This document shows, piece by piece, positions 10,079 to 19,195 of a stretch of 48,172 nt of DNA. The position numbers were made by a program, and so were the translations under genes. How positions within the stretch are numbered: the stretch's first letter is position 1; every line of letters starts with the position of its first letter. Origin of the DNA: Acidithrix ferrooxidans. Its GTDB lineage: Bacteria; Actinomycetota; Acidimicrobiia; Acidimicrobiales; Acidimicrobiaceae. The notes under the pieces are model-generated. The model was not told the origin of the DNA and made no database searches. It saw only the letters and a list, made by a program, of their open reading frames with translations. Location of the stretch: NCBI RefSeq assembly GCF_000949295.1, contig NZ_JXYS01000072.1, forward strand, positions 1-48,172, read 5' to 3'.

Positions 10079-10639
10079 GCGGATTTTGATCACCTGTATC
10101 CCGTTCGAGATCTGTTCGCTTCTCTAGCTAGTTTGATCTAATAGGATCGGTATGTCGATGGTTTTAGACTATAAATCTGGCGAGATTCTTTGTCATAAAT
10201 GGGCAATTATGTTGTATGTGATGAATGTTATTTCTTTTAAGCTTATTTTTGTTCGATACGTTCGCTCTTATTGATTGCGTGATTACCTCGCCCCTACTCA
10301 GCAAACATACTTGTTGAATTTTCGCGAATCTACGAAGTCCATAGGCAAGTAATTTATTGAAGTGATGCGTTTATCCGTAATGACACTATGTCGCATTTAC
10401 TATCACAAATATGCACTGGACGGTGTCTTCTGTTAGATTTGAGTTAGGATCGATTTATCAGGTGGCTTTGACGGATGCGATGGCTGTAGAAGTAGTTTTA
10501 GCCATCTAAAGTTTTACTCTCAAGCTTCTTCGGGGTGAGATATATGATTCCGTTTGGATGGTTTGTTTAATTTGGCTAGCTCAAGGTTGCCCCTGCAGGG
10601 CATCGTATGTGGAACCTTGATACTAGCTAGGAAAAGTAG

Positions 10640-10679
10640 AGGCAGGCGTGGTAGAGGTGTGCCTCTACCACGCCTGCCT
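10640..10679. repeat. Perfect 18-bp inverted repeat with 4-base loop
   Basis: The left arm at 10640-10657 and right arm at 10662-10679 are exact reverse complements around the loop TGTG. The arms are GC-rich. There is no T-run directly after it on the plus strand, but the next hairpin starts at the following base. It may be a stalled-transcript or processing hairpin, or part of a small repeat element. Confidence 0.9.
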
Positions 10680-10751
10680 AAAAGATGTTTGTTTTCGTAC
10701 TGTTTGCTTTTGATAAGTCAGCCAAACGATACGAAAACAAACATCTTTTTT
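10680..10751. terminator. Long hairpin flanked by A-run and T-run, likely bidirectional terminator
   Basis: A perfect 20-bp stem (10680-10699 with 10730-10749) continues, after two non-canonical positions, into GTTTG/CAAAC (10702-10706 with 10723-10727), leaving a 16-base loop. The left arm begins AAAA and the right arm ends in TTTTTT at 10746-10751, so a transcript from either side ends its hairpin in a U-run. It lies between convergent genes, where a bidirectional rho-independent terminator is expected. The stem is AT-rich for a terminator. Confidence 0.7.
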
Positions 10752-10835
10752 GGGTTCGAACCAGCTGGTTTGGATATCTTTAGACTCGCGAAAGCTCTAA
10801 ATTTGAGGGGTTGATGGGGGTAATTGGAAGGTGGT

Positions 10836-10873
10836 ATTTCATGTCCCAACACGGGGGAGTCGGGACATGAAAT
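10836..10873. repeat. Perfect 12-bp inverted repeat downstream of the transporter operon
   Basis: ATTTCATGTCCC at 10836-10847 is the exact reverse complement of 10862-10873, with a 14-base G/C-rich loop. It begins 15 bp past the stop codon of the last transporter gene, so on the minus strand it is the first hairpin met after translation ends. It lacks a U-run and may act as a 3'-end stabiliser in front of the terminator hairpin. Confidence 0.75.
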
Positions 10874-10888
10874 CATTACACCGAGGTT

Positions 10889-11584
10889 TCATTCAATGCC
10901 AAAGAATGCTTCTTTTAGCGTGTCGTTATTGTTGAAGTCACTTACTGATCCAGTAAATCTCGTTTTTCCACCTTCAATAACACTTACCGTATCGGCGATA
11001 CTTAGGAAAGATATGTTTTGTTCTGCTATGACGAGAGTTATCCCGCCTCTGAGTTCTGCAAGACGTTCGATTACTTCGTTTACGTACCTCGGAGAAAGGC
11101 CTGACGAAGGTTCATCCATCAGCAGAATCTTAGGTTCGGATATTAACGCGCGCCCGATTCCGACTAGCTTTCGCTGTCCACCTGATAGTCCTCCAGCGAG
11201 TGACTTTCTGCGTTCTTTGAGTTCAGGGAATCGTTCGTAGATGTTGTCGATTTGATCACCGACTGATTTCGTCTTGGTGCGCAAGGAACCCAAGCGGAGA
11301 TTTTCTTCGACGCTCAAATCAGGGAAGATTCCCTGTTCGCTCATGTAGCCAAGACCGTGTTTTACACGTTCGGCAACAGCTAGAGGGGCAATGTTAGTGC
11401 CATTCATCTTCAAGTCACCGGACCACAGAGGCAGTAAGCCGATCGCTACTTTTAGAAAGGTGGATTTACCCGCACCGTTCGCTCCTAGGACGACTTGGAT
11501 CTCATTTTCTTTAACGCTCAGGCTTATATCCCATAGCACTTGCATCGAACCGTAACCGGACGTTAACTGTGACACCTCAAGCAT
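10889..11584 (-). CDS. livF: HAAT-type ABC transporter ATPase, LivF-like (cluster 1)
   Basis: Second ATPase of a branched-chain amino acid/amide (HAAT) importer. Motifs: Walker A GANGAGKST, signature LSGGQRKLVGIGRAL, Walker B KILLMDEPSSGLSP and the switch histidine replaced by Q in VIAEQN, as is usual in LivF. The GTG at 11593 is a possible start, but the ATG at 11584 has a far better ribosome site (GGGAGG 8 bp upstream), giving 231 residues. It overlaps the livG end by a few bases, indicating translational coupling. It is the last gene of the five-gene operon. Substrate is not predictable from the ATPase. Confidence 0.93.
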   Translation of the reverse strand: MLEVSQLTSGYGSMQVLWDISLSVKENEIQVVLGANGAGKSTFLKVAIGLLPLWSGDLKMNGTNIAPLAVAERVKHGLGYMSEQGIFPDLSVEENLRLGSLRTKTKSVGDQIDNIYERFPELKERRKSLAGGLSGGQRKLVGIGRALISEPKILLMDEPSSGLSPRYVNEVIERLAELRGGITLVIAEQNISFLSIADTVSVIEGGKTRFTGSVSDFNNNDTLKEAFFGIE

Positions 11585-12296
11585 CGTGTGCACCTCCCAG
11601 AAAGACCCGCTTTACCTCTTCGTCTGAGAGCGCGTCGCGAAGGGATCCAGAAAAGATGCCTTTGCCTGCGCTTAGAACAAAGACCGAATCGACAACTTGC
11701 TCTAAAAATCCCATTAAGTGTTCCACGACGATAAGCGCTATACCATTTTGTCGAAAGTTGGCTAACATCTCGGCAACTTCGGTTAGCTCTGTCGGAGTTA
11801 ATCCGGCTGCTAGTTCATCAACAAAGATTACTTTGGGATCTAGTGCTAGTGCCCGAGCTAGATCCAGCCTTTTTTGCTGAGAGGCTGTTAGCTTTTCAAT
11901 CGGATAATTTGCGCAATCGGCCAAGTTGACTTTTCTTAAGATTTCTGGGATCGATGTCCGGTTTTTGGAGTGGATCGAGGAGACCGCCACGTTCTCATAG
12001 ACTGAAAGGTCTCGGAAAGGTTTTGGTATCTGAAAGGTTCGATTTATCCCGGCTCTCGCAATGTCATGAGGGCGTTTCCCTGTGATATTTAGGCCTTCTA
12101 AGGTTATGTGACCGTGCGCAGGCTTATAGAGTCCACAAACCGTGTTTACCAGTGTTGTTTTCCCTGAGCCGTTGGGTCCAACCAGGCCTAAGGCTTGACC
12201 TTGGAAGAGTTCTAGAGATACATCGTTAAGTGCCTTAAATCCGCTAAATATGGTCGTAAGATTTTCGATCTTTAGAAGACTTTTCGATTCAGTCAT
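11577..12296 (-). CDS. livG: HAAT-type ABC transporter ATPase, LivG-like (cluster 1)
   Basis: First ATPase of the HAAT importer, 239 residues. It has Walker A GPNGSGKTT, a TASQQKRLDLARALA signature (LTASQQKR in place of the usual LSYGQQ/LSGGQ), Walker B KVIFVDELAAGLTP and the switch VVEHLM. NRTFQIPKPF is the typical LivG Q-loop. The Walker B reads DEL where most LivG proteins have DEP, a mild oddity. The ATG at 12296 overlaps the livM stop by 8 bp (ATGACTGA). With LivF it forms the nucleotide-binding heterodimer. Confidence 0.93.
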   Translation of the reverse strand: MTESKSLLKIENLTTIFSGFKALNDVSLELFQGQALGLVGPNGSGKTTLVNTVCGLYKPAHGHITLEGLNITGKRPHDIARAGINRTFQIPKPFRDLSVYENVAVSSIHSKNRTSIPEILRKVNLADCANYPIEKLTASQQKRLDLARALALDPKVIFVDELAAGLTPTELTEVAEMLANFRQNGIALIVVEHLMGFLEQVVDSVFVLSAGKGIFSGSLRDALSDEEVKRVFLGGAHDA

Positions 12297-13275
12297 TTTT
12301 TGCCCTGACCGTGGTGATTTTTGTAGTGATGTAGTTCCAAAAGCCAGCTAGCCCTCGGGGTGCAAAAAGGACCAAAAGTACGATTACCATTCCGTAGATT
12401 AGCTGGAAGTATTGTGGATTTGAAACCCCAATTGCGTTATAGATCGCATATAGAACGACCGTGCCAATCGTCGGACCCCAAATGGTTCCAACACCACCGA
12501 ATAGGGCGAAAACGATAGCTAGCACTGAGAGGGCCGGGTCGAACACTGCTTGGGGATAGAAGACGCTTGTCGACCAGCCAAAGACACTGCCTGCCATACC
12601 TGCTATGGCAGCTGCGATTAACCATGCATAGAATCTTTGGCGCGGTACGTTCACTCCAGCCATTGATGCCGAATATGAGTCGTCACGGATCGCCTTGAGC
12701 GTCAACCCGAATTTCGAAGAGCGCACAAAGCTTGTAGCAAGTATCGATAAGGCTGCTAAGGCTATAGCGGTTCCATATGCCGTTCCAGAGGAGTAAAAAC
12801 CTGCTAGGTTGAGGCCGTATGGCCCATTCGTAATCGACTGGAGGGAGGGGTTGGAGATTATCGTGTAGATCGCTTCGCTGGCTGCTAGAGTTCCAATCGC
12901 GAAATAGGCCCCACGTAATCTAAATAATGGTAACAAGATTGCACCTACAAGTGCTCCCGCTACGCCGCCAATGATAACGGCTAGTACCGGGGGAACGTTA
13001 TAATCCAGCATTACAAGGCCAGAGGCATAAGCTCCGACTCCGAAAAAGCCGAAATAGCCAAATGGCAGGTATCCAGTGAATCCATAGATGATATTGATTC
13101 CTTGGGCGAGCGCAATGTAAATTGCCATGTAAGTTAGGAGCAGTTCGTTCGAATAGAGGTGGACACCTACGGCAAATGCAACGATTGGCACCAATGCTGC
13201 AATCGCTGGAGAGATCAGTTTCTTTCCCTTTGATCCTGTCTCTAATGTCAGATCTAGATCATCTAATTTAGGCAA
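12289..13275 (-). CDS. livM: HAAT-type ABC transporter permease, LivM-like (cluster 1)
   Basis: A 328-residue polytopic permease of the LivM family. It shows IIYGFTGYLPFGYFGFFGVGAY-type N-terminal segment, the LRGAYFAIGTLA motif, and the cytoplasmic EAA-like loop GLTLKAIRDDSYSASMAGV followed by the C-terminal GGVGTIWGP segment. Roughly eight to ten membrane spans are visible. The start is TTG at 13275, embedded in the livH stop (TTGCCTAA), with AAGAAGG upstream; a cytoplasmic tail of about 25 residues precedes the first span. Confidence 0.92.
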   Translation of the reverse strand: MPKLDDLDLTLETGSKGKKLISPAIAALVPIVAFAVGVHLYSNELLLTYMAIYIALAQGINIIYGFTGYLPFGYFGFFGVGAYASGLVMLDYNVPPVLAVIIGGVAGALVGAILLPLFRLRGAYFAIGTLAASEAIYTIISNPSLQSITNGPYGLNLAGFYSSGTAYGTAIALAALSILATSFVRSSKFGLTLKAIRDDSYSASMAGVNVPRQRFYAWLIAAAIAGMAGSVFGWSTSVFYPQAVFDPALSVLAIVFALFGGVGTIWGPTIGTVVLYAIYNAIGVSNPQYFQLIYGMVIVLLVLFAPRGLAGFWNYITTKITTVRAKND

Positions 13276-14146
13276 TTCTCTGCCTTCTTCCGAATAAGCC
13301 TTGAGGCCTAATGAGCATTGTGGCGATGACTAATGCATAGGGTACAAGGTTTGACCAGCTAGGAATGTAGACCTGAGCCAATTGGTAAAAGATTCCGAAG
13401 ATGATTCCTGCTGCGATCGTTCCCAATGTGTTTCCTAAAGATCCAAAGACGATGATTGCAAAGGCAGTAATTGTAATTGCAGCACCTTCGGTAGGACTGA
13501 CTCCGCCAAATATAAATACTCCCCAGACTCCAGCACAAGCTGCAAGTGCAAAGCCGATTCCAAAGTAGATACCGGAGACTCTTTTAGAATTTATTCCAGC
13601 TACTGCGGCCTCAACGGAGTCGGAGATGACGGCCCTTACCTGAAGGCCGATAGATGTGCGATAGAGAAAGATCACAAATATTGCCAGTAGTGGAATGATG
13701 ACTAAAGCGCTCACCCACCAGGTGGCTGGGTAGCCTTGACCAAAGAGCACTAGGCGAGATGTTGGTATCGACGAGACTGGCAAAGATCTTTCAGCACTTC
13801 CAAAGACGAGCGAGGCCAGTGCCTGGATGACCTCTGAAAGGCCGAAGAACAGAATCAACGAAAGCATTTCGGGATCTGAAGCTTTTACGAGGCGTGGTGC
13901 GATCAATCGATTCAATAGATAGCCAAAGAGTACGGTTATTGGAATTACTATTATGGTCGAAAGTATCGGTGAGATGTGGTAGGTATTGTAGAGTTCCCAG
14001 GCACCATATCCGCCGAGCATTATGATGTCGCCATGTGCGAGATTGATTATCTTCTGCGCACCGTAAACGACATTTAATCCCACAGCCAATAACGCATAAA
14101 AAATGCCTAGGAGAATACCGCCTATAACGGCGTATTCGAAGAGCAC
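13268..14146 (-). CDS. livH: HAAT-type ABC transporter permease, LivH-like (cluster 1)
   Basis: A 292-residue permease of the LivH family. The N-terminus has the typical GLNVVYGAQKIINLAHGDI-like pattern (G-N-VYG-----NLAHGD--MLG), and the C-terminal half has TSIGLQVRAVISDSVEAAVAGI (EAA-like loop) and FGSLGNTLGTIAAG. About eight membrane spans. The GTG at 14146 has AAAGGAA 7 bp upstream. It follows the binding-protein gene with an 83-bp gap that contains a strong hairpin. Confidence 0.93.
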   Translation of the reverse strand: MLFEYAVIGGILLGIFYALLAVGLNVVYGAQKIINLAHGDIIMLGGYGAWELYNTYHISPILSTIIVIPITVLFGYLLNRLIAPRLVKASDPEMLSLILFFGLSEVIQALASLVFGSAERSLPVSSIPTSRLVLFGQGYPATWWVSALVIIPLLAIFVIFLYRTSIGLQVRAVISDSVEAAVAGINSKRVSGIYFGIGFALAACAGVWGVFIFGGVSPTEGAAITITAFAIIVFGSLGNTLGTIAAGIIFGIFYQLAQVYIPSWSNLVPYALVIATMLIRPQGLFGRRQRIA

Positions 14147-14169
14147 AGATTTTTCCTTTACTTATACGA

Positions 14170-14222
14170 AAATAGCCACCGCACTAGCTGTCAAAGTGAC
14201 AAGCATGGAGCGGTGGCTATTT
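14170..14222 (-). terminator. Two-tier hairpin between binding-protein and permease genes
   Basis: AAATAGCCACCGC at 14170-14182 pairs perfectly (13 bp) with 14210-14222, and the loop holds a second hairpin TGTCA-AAG-TGACA. On the minus strand it sits between the binding-protein stop and the livH start and is followed by TTTTC. This is the usual position of a partial terminator or mRNA-stabilising hairpin that lets the binding protein be made in excess over the permeases. Confidence 0.7.
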
Positions 14223-14229
14223 AGGGGAA

Positions 14230-15513
14230 TTAACCTACAGGAGCAGGGTAGACGGCAGAGCCGGTGGCTTGGCTGGCAGGATAGACGGCTTTGAGTGTGA
14301 TTCCGCTGCTTGATGGGAAGAGCTGTGCTACTGGAAGAAGTTCGCCAGTTTGAGCTCCCTCTGAATTTATGACGAAGTTCCCATTAAGTGTGTTCAAATG
14401 GCCAGATGCCGCAGCCGCTCCGGCGCGTATATCGGTTTGTGAGAGTGACTTAGCATTTTTTAGCGAAGCTTGAATTACAAGTCCTGTATTGTATCCATCT
14501 AACGACAGCGAGTTTAGCTGACCAGGGAATGCAGCAGCGAATTGCGTCTTGAATTGGGAGCTATTTAGTCCCTCGGATACCGTTGGATAATTGACATAGA
14601 AGTTGGTTCCATAGGTGTAGGTGTATGCCAAACCTGCGGTTCCTACCTGTTGCTGGAAGAGACTCAGTAGCTGCCCTGGAAAGACGGTAAATACCATCTT
14701 GAAGTGCATCCCGGAGCTCTGAACGTTTTGAAGGAACGGAGTGTCATTGGCTGCGTAACCGAACTCTAGAACCGCATCTGGCTTGGATGCCGAGATCGTT
14801 TGCAGGAGTGTACCGTAGCTTGTGGTAGATGATGGTACACCTTGGTAGTATGCGACATTGATTCCGTTTTGCGAGAGGATGCTCTTTAGGGTGGTCGCCT
14901 GCGAAGCATCGAAATCGTTGGTTCCATAGAGTACTGCAAGGTTCTTGATCTGCTTGGAGATGAGGAATTTTGCTAACACGTTGGGCCAAATGGAAGATTC
15001 GGGTAGATCAGTCAGAACTATGTATTTATTTTGTGGTGTGAAAAATGGAATGCCGGTACCAGTTTGGTCGAAGAGTACGACCTTATGAGCTTGAGCCAAG
15101 GAGACAGCTGGAGCAGTCAACACTGATCCAAAGTCTGAGACAAAGATATTAACTTTATCTTGAGTTAAAAGCTGATTGTAGAGAGTTGCAGCAGTGGTAG
15201 CTGAACTTAAGTCGTTGTATGCGATGAGCTTTAGCGGAATTCTTTTCTTATATCCACCAACGTAAACACCACCTTTTGCGTTCTCGGTTTTGATCCAAAA
15301 CTTAAGGCCGGCTAATTCCGGCAGTGATGAAGTGGCGAACGATCCAGAACCCGAATAGGTAGTACCGACGGTGATCTGGGCTGGTGCAGCCGGCAGGTTA
15401 GACGCGCTAGTGCCCGAACTGCCCGAGCTAGAAGACGATGTGGAAGATGATCCGCATGCTGCTAATGCTATACCGAATGATGCGGCAATCACTGGAAATG
15501 TTTTTTTACGCAA
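14230..15513 (-). CDS. HAAT-type substrate-binding lipoprotein (cluster 1)
   Basis: The 427-residue product starts with a lipoprotein signal (MRKKTFPVIAASFGIALAAC, lipobox LAAC, cysteine 20) followed by a Ser/Gly/Thr-rich linker, then a type-I periplasmic-binding fold of the Peripla_BP_6 (LivJ/LivK) kind beginning ITVGTTYSGSGSF. The start is TTG at 15513 with AAAGGGGA 8 bp upstream. It is the first gene of the operon. The nearby urease operon makes urea or an amide a tempting ligand. However, the protein does not look like the canonical UrtA group to me, so the ligand is open: branched-chain amino acid, urea, short amide or aromatic acid. Confidence 0.9.
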   Translation of the reverse strand: MRKKTFPVIAASFGIALAACGSSSTSSSSSGSSGTSASNLPAAPAQITVGTTYSGSGSFATSSLPELAGLKFWIKTENAKGGVYVGGYKKRIPLKLIAYNDLSSATTAATLYNQLLTQDKVNIFVSDFGSVLTAPAVSLAQAHKVVLFDQTGTGIPFFTPQNKYIVLTDLPESSIWPNVLAKFLISKQIKNLAVLYGTNDFDASQATTLKSILSQNGINVAYYQGVPSSTTSYGTLLQTISASKPDAVLEFGYAANDTPFLQNVQSSGMHFKMVFTVFPGQLLSLFQQQVGTAGLAYTYTYGTNFYVNYPTVSEGLNSSQFKTQFAAAFPGQLNSLSLDGYNTGLVIQASLKNAKSLSQTDIRAGAAAASGHLNTLNGNFVINSEGAQTGELLPVAQLFPSSSGITLKAVYPASQATGSAVYPAPVG

Positions 15514-16242
15514 CTATTTATCCCCTTTAAATTTGCTTTTGTTCCACCTTTAGTGATGAAGATCCCCCGTCTCCATAAGGTGCTTACCTAGAATAGCATG
15601 AAAACTAAAAAAGTAAAGTCAGCGCGTTGGGAAATTTGATATCAGAGAGTTTCCGTTCTATTTTTGATTGATTTGACGATTTTATCAATCATTTTTTAGC
15701 TCCGTGATCTTACCAATACTTTGTATTATTTGTTTCCAAACTATCTTCGTTCTAGACCTGGCTCTTGAACGATCTTGCTTCGATGATTTATTTGCTAGGG
15801 CTAATCGGGAAGCGGTGTCATGATATCTGGCATGCTCTTAGTGGGGTTTAGCCGTATTTTTTTGGAAAGGACCTAGCTGAACCGGCTTTTAGAGGGTTGG
15901 GCACCCGTTGAGTGGATTTGGCCCTAGGTGATAGATGAGCGATTTGCCTCTGTTTCTCAATTGCAATTGCTCATAGTCGGTGCGTAAAATTAATAAACGA
16001 GGTAGAGGAACAGGTGCCGCTTCCGCTATGGCAAGTGGTGCAAGTGAATTTTGCGCCTTGGAATCTATTTGGGCTTTGTTGGTTTTTGAGATGGCGAGTA
16101 AGTTCTTGTCGCGATTGGCTTAGTCGAGCTAATACCATATAAGGGTTACTTGATTATTCTTGTTGTCACCCAAATTTGAATATCAAGTGTTCGCTATGTG
16201 GCTTTTGGCCAGGTAAAGCTAAGGTCGTAGGTGGATTAGAAA
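15514..16242. other. Intergenic region upstream of transporter cluster 1
   Basis: About 730 bp between the divergent binding-protein gene and the DUF3054 gene. It should contain both promoters. I found no riboswitch consensus, no long inverted repeat and no conserved reading frame. Confidence 0.5.
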
Positions 16243-16623
16243 ATGAGGATTTTGGCAAATGTACGTTCCGGCATATTTGACTGTCTAGTTGTTGTAGTTT
16301 TTGTAATTATCGGTCGTTCCGCCCATGGACACGGAGAGACCATCGCCGGAATAGTAGCTACCGCATGGCCATTTCTCGCAGGAACGACTCTCGGATGGTT
16401 GATTATTAGACCATGGATGACTTCGACGCAGATCTATCCAGTGGGTGTTGTAGTTTGGCTCTCAACGGTTATCTTTGGTCAGTTGTTTCGTGTGATCTCG
16501 GGCCAGGGAACTGCCCTAGCTTTCATTGGAGTTTCACTAGGCTTTTTGGGATTAGGTTTGGTGGGTTGGAGGGCTGTTGCGTCGTTCTTTTCTAGATCCA
16601 AAGGGACCTTCTTGCTCAAATAG
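16243..16623 (+). CDS. DUF3054 membrane protein
   Basis: A 126-residue protein with four hydrophobic segments. It matches the DUF3054 pattern of actinobacteria and haloarchaea: VVVFVIIGRSAHGHGE near the N-terminus, TAWPFLAGTTLGWLI, then a variable loop, VVWLSTVIFGQLFRV, and a C-terminal GWRA. Function is unknown. The ATG at 16243 has GGTGG about 9 bp upstream. It stands alone on its strand between the transporter cluster and a gap. Confidence 0.8.
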   Translation: MRILANVRSGIFDCLVVVVFVIIGRSAHGHGETIAGIVATAWPFLAGTTLGWLIIRPWMTSTQIYPVGVVVWLSTVIFGQLFRVISGQGTALAFIGVSLGFLGLGLVGWRAVASFFSRSKGTFLLK

Positions 16624-17321
16624 GCTTTGTCTTTCCCGTTTACACGCCGAGGAATAACCTCTATGTAAATCGATTCGCCTAGTCATAATTTGTGTCGACC
16701 ATGGTTGGTTTGAATTTGGGTTTGACTGGTGCCTAGCGTTAGCTGGTTGCTAGCGAGGGTTTTATGGACGGATGAAGTTTTTCTAGCAATGATTACAGTA
16801 ATTGGATCAACTAAGTCCAGTCAAACCCCTTAATGTTCAATCGATGGGTTAGTTCTCCGAGGCCGGAATCCATGGGCCAAGGTTGACCTTATCTAATCGA
16901 GTGCCAAAGCTATCGCATCGTATTTAGGTCATTGGTCAACTTCCCTCAGCGGGCTTGCAGGGTTTGCACCTTGGCTCAAAGAAGCACTGACTTTCTATCC
17001 CCGGCGCTATATCCCCGGCTCGTTACCCCCGGAAGCCGGTCTTTAGCTCCCGCAGCGTCGATGGGGTTTTTTCATTTGCGATTTTGCCGAGTCTGGGCCT
17101 TTTTGTTGGCTTGTATCGATGATGGATCCGAATCGAAGTGTTGATTTCATTGCTTTATTAGAGCCATGGTTTTGAGTGTGTTGAAGTTGCAGGGCCATTT
17201 TTAGGTTGGGCCTTGACATGGATTCTGTTGGTAATTTGAGTGATTGTTTGTCCCAACCTCTAAGAGGCGATTGGGCGAGAGACGTTCCTTCTGTGGCCTA
17301 TTAGGGTTCGCTCGACTTTAT
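16624..17321. other. Gene-free region
   Basis: About 700 bp. A 70-residue frame near 16932-17144 has no family resemblance. A patch of imperfect repeats of the type CCCCGGCGCTATAT / CCCCGGCTCGTTA / CCCCCGGAAGCCGG runs from about 17000 to 17040. Nothing else seen. Confidence 0.5.
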
Positions 17322-17618
17322 TTATCCTCCAGCAATCGCTCCTAAGATGTCGATTCTAGGGGTTGCATGTCGAATATATTCTTTCAATGATTCGTTTATG
17401 GGCATATTGGAAATGTCTTGCCCATCGGCGAAGAATCTAATGAAGGCTCGACGCGATTGCGTCGTTGGATTTAGGATTGTGCCTCGAAGCATAGGGAATT
17501 CTACTTCTATCGTGTTCACAATCGCGGCTAATGTCAGCTCGCCTGATATTTCAAGAGTTAATTCTCCGGAGATATTTGCTAGATCCCTGAGGTGTTGGGG
17601 AAGGCGGATTTGTATCAT
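17322..17618 (-). CDS. MoaD/ThiS-family ubiquitin-like sulfur carrier
   Basis: The 98-residue protein has the beta-grasp layout of MoaD/ThiS: an N-terminal IRLPQHLRDLA strand-helix, a helix AAIVNTIEVEFPMLRG, a strand FIRFFADGQDI, and the terminal DILGAIAGG ending in the required Gly-Gly. In this family the C-terminal GG is adenylated and thiocarboxylated to donate sulfur. It lies 83 bp downstream of the Asp-box protein gene on the same strand. MoaD-like plus BNR-repeat pairs occur in many bacteria, and their shared role is not established. No MoaE or ThiG is nearby, so molybdopterin or thiamine synthesis cannot be assumed. Confidence 0.82.
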   Translation of the reverse strand: MIQIRLPQHLRDLANISGELTLEISGELTLAAIVNTIEVEFPMLRGTILNPTTQSRRAFIRFFADGQDISNMPINESLKEYIRHATPRIDILGAIAGG

Positions 17619-17701
17619 TCAAGTGTATGTGCTTCTACGGATAAAACAGAGGGAAGGTGGGAGGCTAGTTCCATGAAGGAATCGCCTGAATCGCGAGAGG
17701 C

Positions 17702-18730
17702 TTAGATTTCCCCAGTTGTCGAGCCGAAATAGATACCACAGGGATCGCATTGATCACTGGAGAGAGCTCCTCTTAGGACATTCCCGTAGAAGTGGCTTTG
17801 GGGCAGCCCTTTTGATATGGGTTGCCAGTCGTAACCCCCGCTTTGGCTTCTGTAGACTCTTAGCTGGTGGTCCGGGGGAAAGTGCTCCGAGTCACTTTTT
17901 ATGGGGATCACGTAAACAGTTTCTGGATTGTTGTAGTCGACTGCGATTGCGAAACCAAAGTCACTTGGTAAATTGCCTGATATCTCGTACCAATTTTCTC
18001 CCGCGTCGTCACTGCGCATTACATCCCAATGCTTTTGCATGAATAGCACCTCAGGCTTCGATCGGTGTAGCGCTAGGCGATGCACGCAGTGTCCCACTTC
18101 TACGTCGTCATCGGGAAGATAGTCTGCTCGGAGTCCCTTGTTGATCGGCTTCCAATTTAGTCCTGCGTCATCACTTTTAAATGCGCCAGCTGCTGAAATT
18201 CCTACGTAGATCCGATTTGAGTTGGTCGGATCTTGAATAACGGTATGAAGGCATAGCCCACCGGCGCCAGGTTGCCACGAACCAGCCGTTGAATGTTCTC
18301 TCAGTCCATGCAGTTCGCCCCATGATTCTCCGGCGTCGTGCGAGACGAATATAGCCGCATCTTCAATACCTGCGAAGACTGTTTTTTCGTCAAATAGGGA
18401 AGGGGAGAGATTCCACACCTTCGCGAATTCCCATAGATGGAAAGATCCGTCATACCACAGGTGTGGTTTTGGTTCACCGGAGTAGTTGAAGCTGTTCGAA
18501 ACCGCTTCCCAGGTCTTGCCGGCATCGAACGACCGCTGCAGGACTTGTCCAAACCATCCGTTGAATTGCGACGCGTAGATGAGATTTTTATTTAGTGGTG
18601 ATGCATTGATGTGGTAGATCTCCCAACCCCCAAAGAGAGGCCCTTGTATCTGCCATTGTGATCGGCCATTGGCGCTATCTATTATAAAGGCTCCCTTTTT
18701 GGTGCCAATTAGCAACCTGACCTCAGTCAC
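17702..18730 (-). CDS. Asp-box (BNR) beta-propeller protein
   Basis: A 342-residue beta-propeller of the WD40/YVTN/BNR-like (sialidase/VPS10-like) superfamily. Five Asp boxes of the form S-x-D-x-G-x-x-W are visible: SFDAGKTW (about residue 67), [24 protein letters not shown] and SQSGGYDW. The start [12 protein letters not shown] is typical of the family usually annotated as exo-alpha-sialidase or glycosyl hydrolase. Those names are probably misleading, because catalytic sialidase residues are not evident and there is no signal peptide. The GTG at 18730 has AAGGAGC 6 bp upstream. Likely cotranscribed with the MoaD-like gene. Confidence 0.85.
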   Translation of the reverse strand: MTEVRLLIGTKKGAFIIDSANGRSQWQIQGPLFGGWEIYHINASPLNKNLIYASQFNGWFGQVLQRSFDAGKTWEAVSNSFNYSGEPKPHLWYDGSFHLWEFAKVWNLSPSLFDEKTVFAGIEDAAIFVSHDAGESWGELHGLREHSTAGSWQPGAGGLCLHTVIQDPTNSNRIYVGISAAGAFKSDDAGLNWKPINKGLRADYLPDDDVEVGHCVHRLALHRSKPEVLFMQKHWDVMRSDDAGENWYEISGNLPSDFGFAIAVDYNNPETVYVIPIKSDSEHFPPDHQLRVYRSQSGGYDWQPISKGLPQSHFYGNVLRGALSSDQCDPCGIYFGSTTGEI

Positions 18731-19195
18731 AGCAGCTCCTTTTTTTTCTATTCCAGACCAAAGAAAAAGGACTACACCGGATCTTTTGTCTTTAAGATTT
18801 CCGACATTATTGATTTATGATGTTATCACGTCAAATTCAAGAGATTATGAATTAAGTTGTAAATTGCAACTAACAGTTTCTGCTTTGAGGGTTCGCGTAG
18901 GAGGTGGATTTTTACAAAAGACAATCTAGCCACTGGTTTTCGCACTTAATCCGGATCTTTGAGTGTGCGCCAGATGTTACATATCTTCTATCAAATGGGC
19001 TCTCAGCGAAAGAATTCGCTCAAAATAATTGCCAGATATCCAGTCCGATTGGCTCTTAGATCGTGGTCTATTTCCCTATCTTTGAACTAGCTAGTGGGCG
19101 CAATTGCTATGATAATAATCATTTAAAAGAGATGTGGGATGGCTAAAAGGCTTGTTCACTATTTGCTAAAACTTTTTAAGTGCAACTTTTGTAAA
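18731..19195. other. Intergenic region
   Basis: About 465 bp between the Asp-box gene and the downstream end of the helicase gene. AT-rich, with no convincing gene. It must contain the promoter of the Asp-box/MoaD pair. No clear terminator seen for the helicase gene. Confidence 0.5.

Larger units (their letters stand above)
10079..10888. other. Convergent intergenic region rich in inverted repeats
   Basis: About 810 bp between the convergent PAP2 and transporter genes. Its first 550 bp hold nothing I recognise. Its last 250 bp hold three consecutive long perfect inverted repeats, listed separately. Apparent reading frames through this part run across the hairpins and have no family resemblance. 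Confidence 0.7.

Noticed and set aside
10554-11240. Two plus-strand frames (86 and 138 codons) in the convergent gap
   Set aside because: The first runs through the long hairpins and the second is antisense to livF; neither has family resemblance.
15514-15700. Guanidine-I (ykkC) riboswitch upstream of the first HAAT operon, suggested by the urease context
   Set aside because: The conserved ykkC core motifs cannot be found on the relevant strand.
16932-17144. 70-codon plus-strand frame
   Set aside because: No ribosome site, low-complexity composition and no recognisable pattern.
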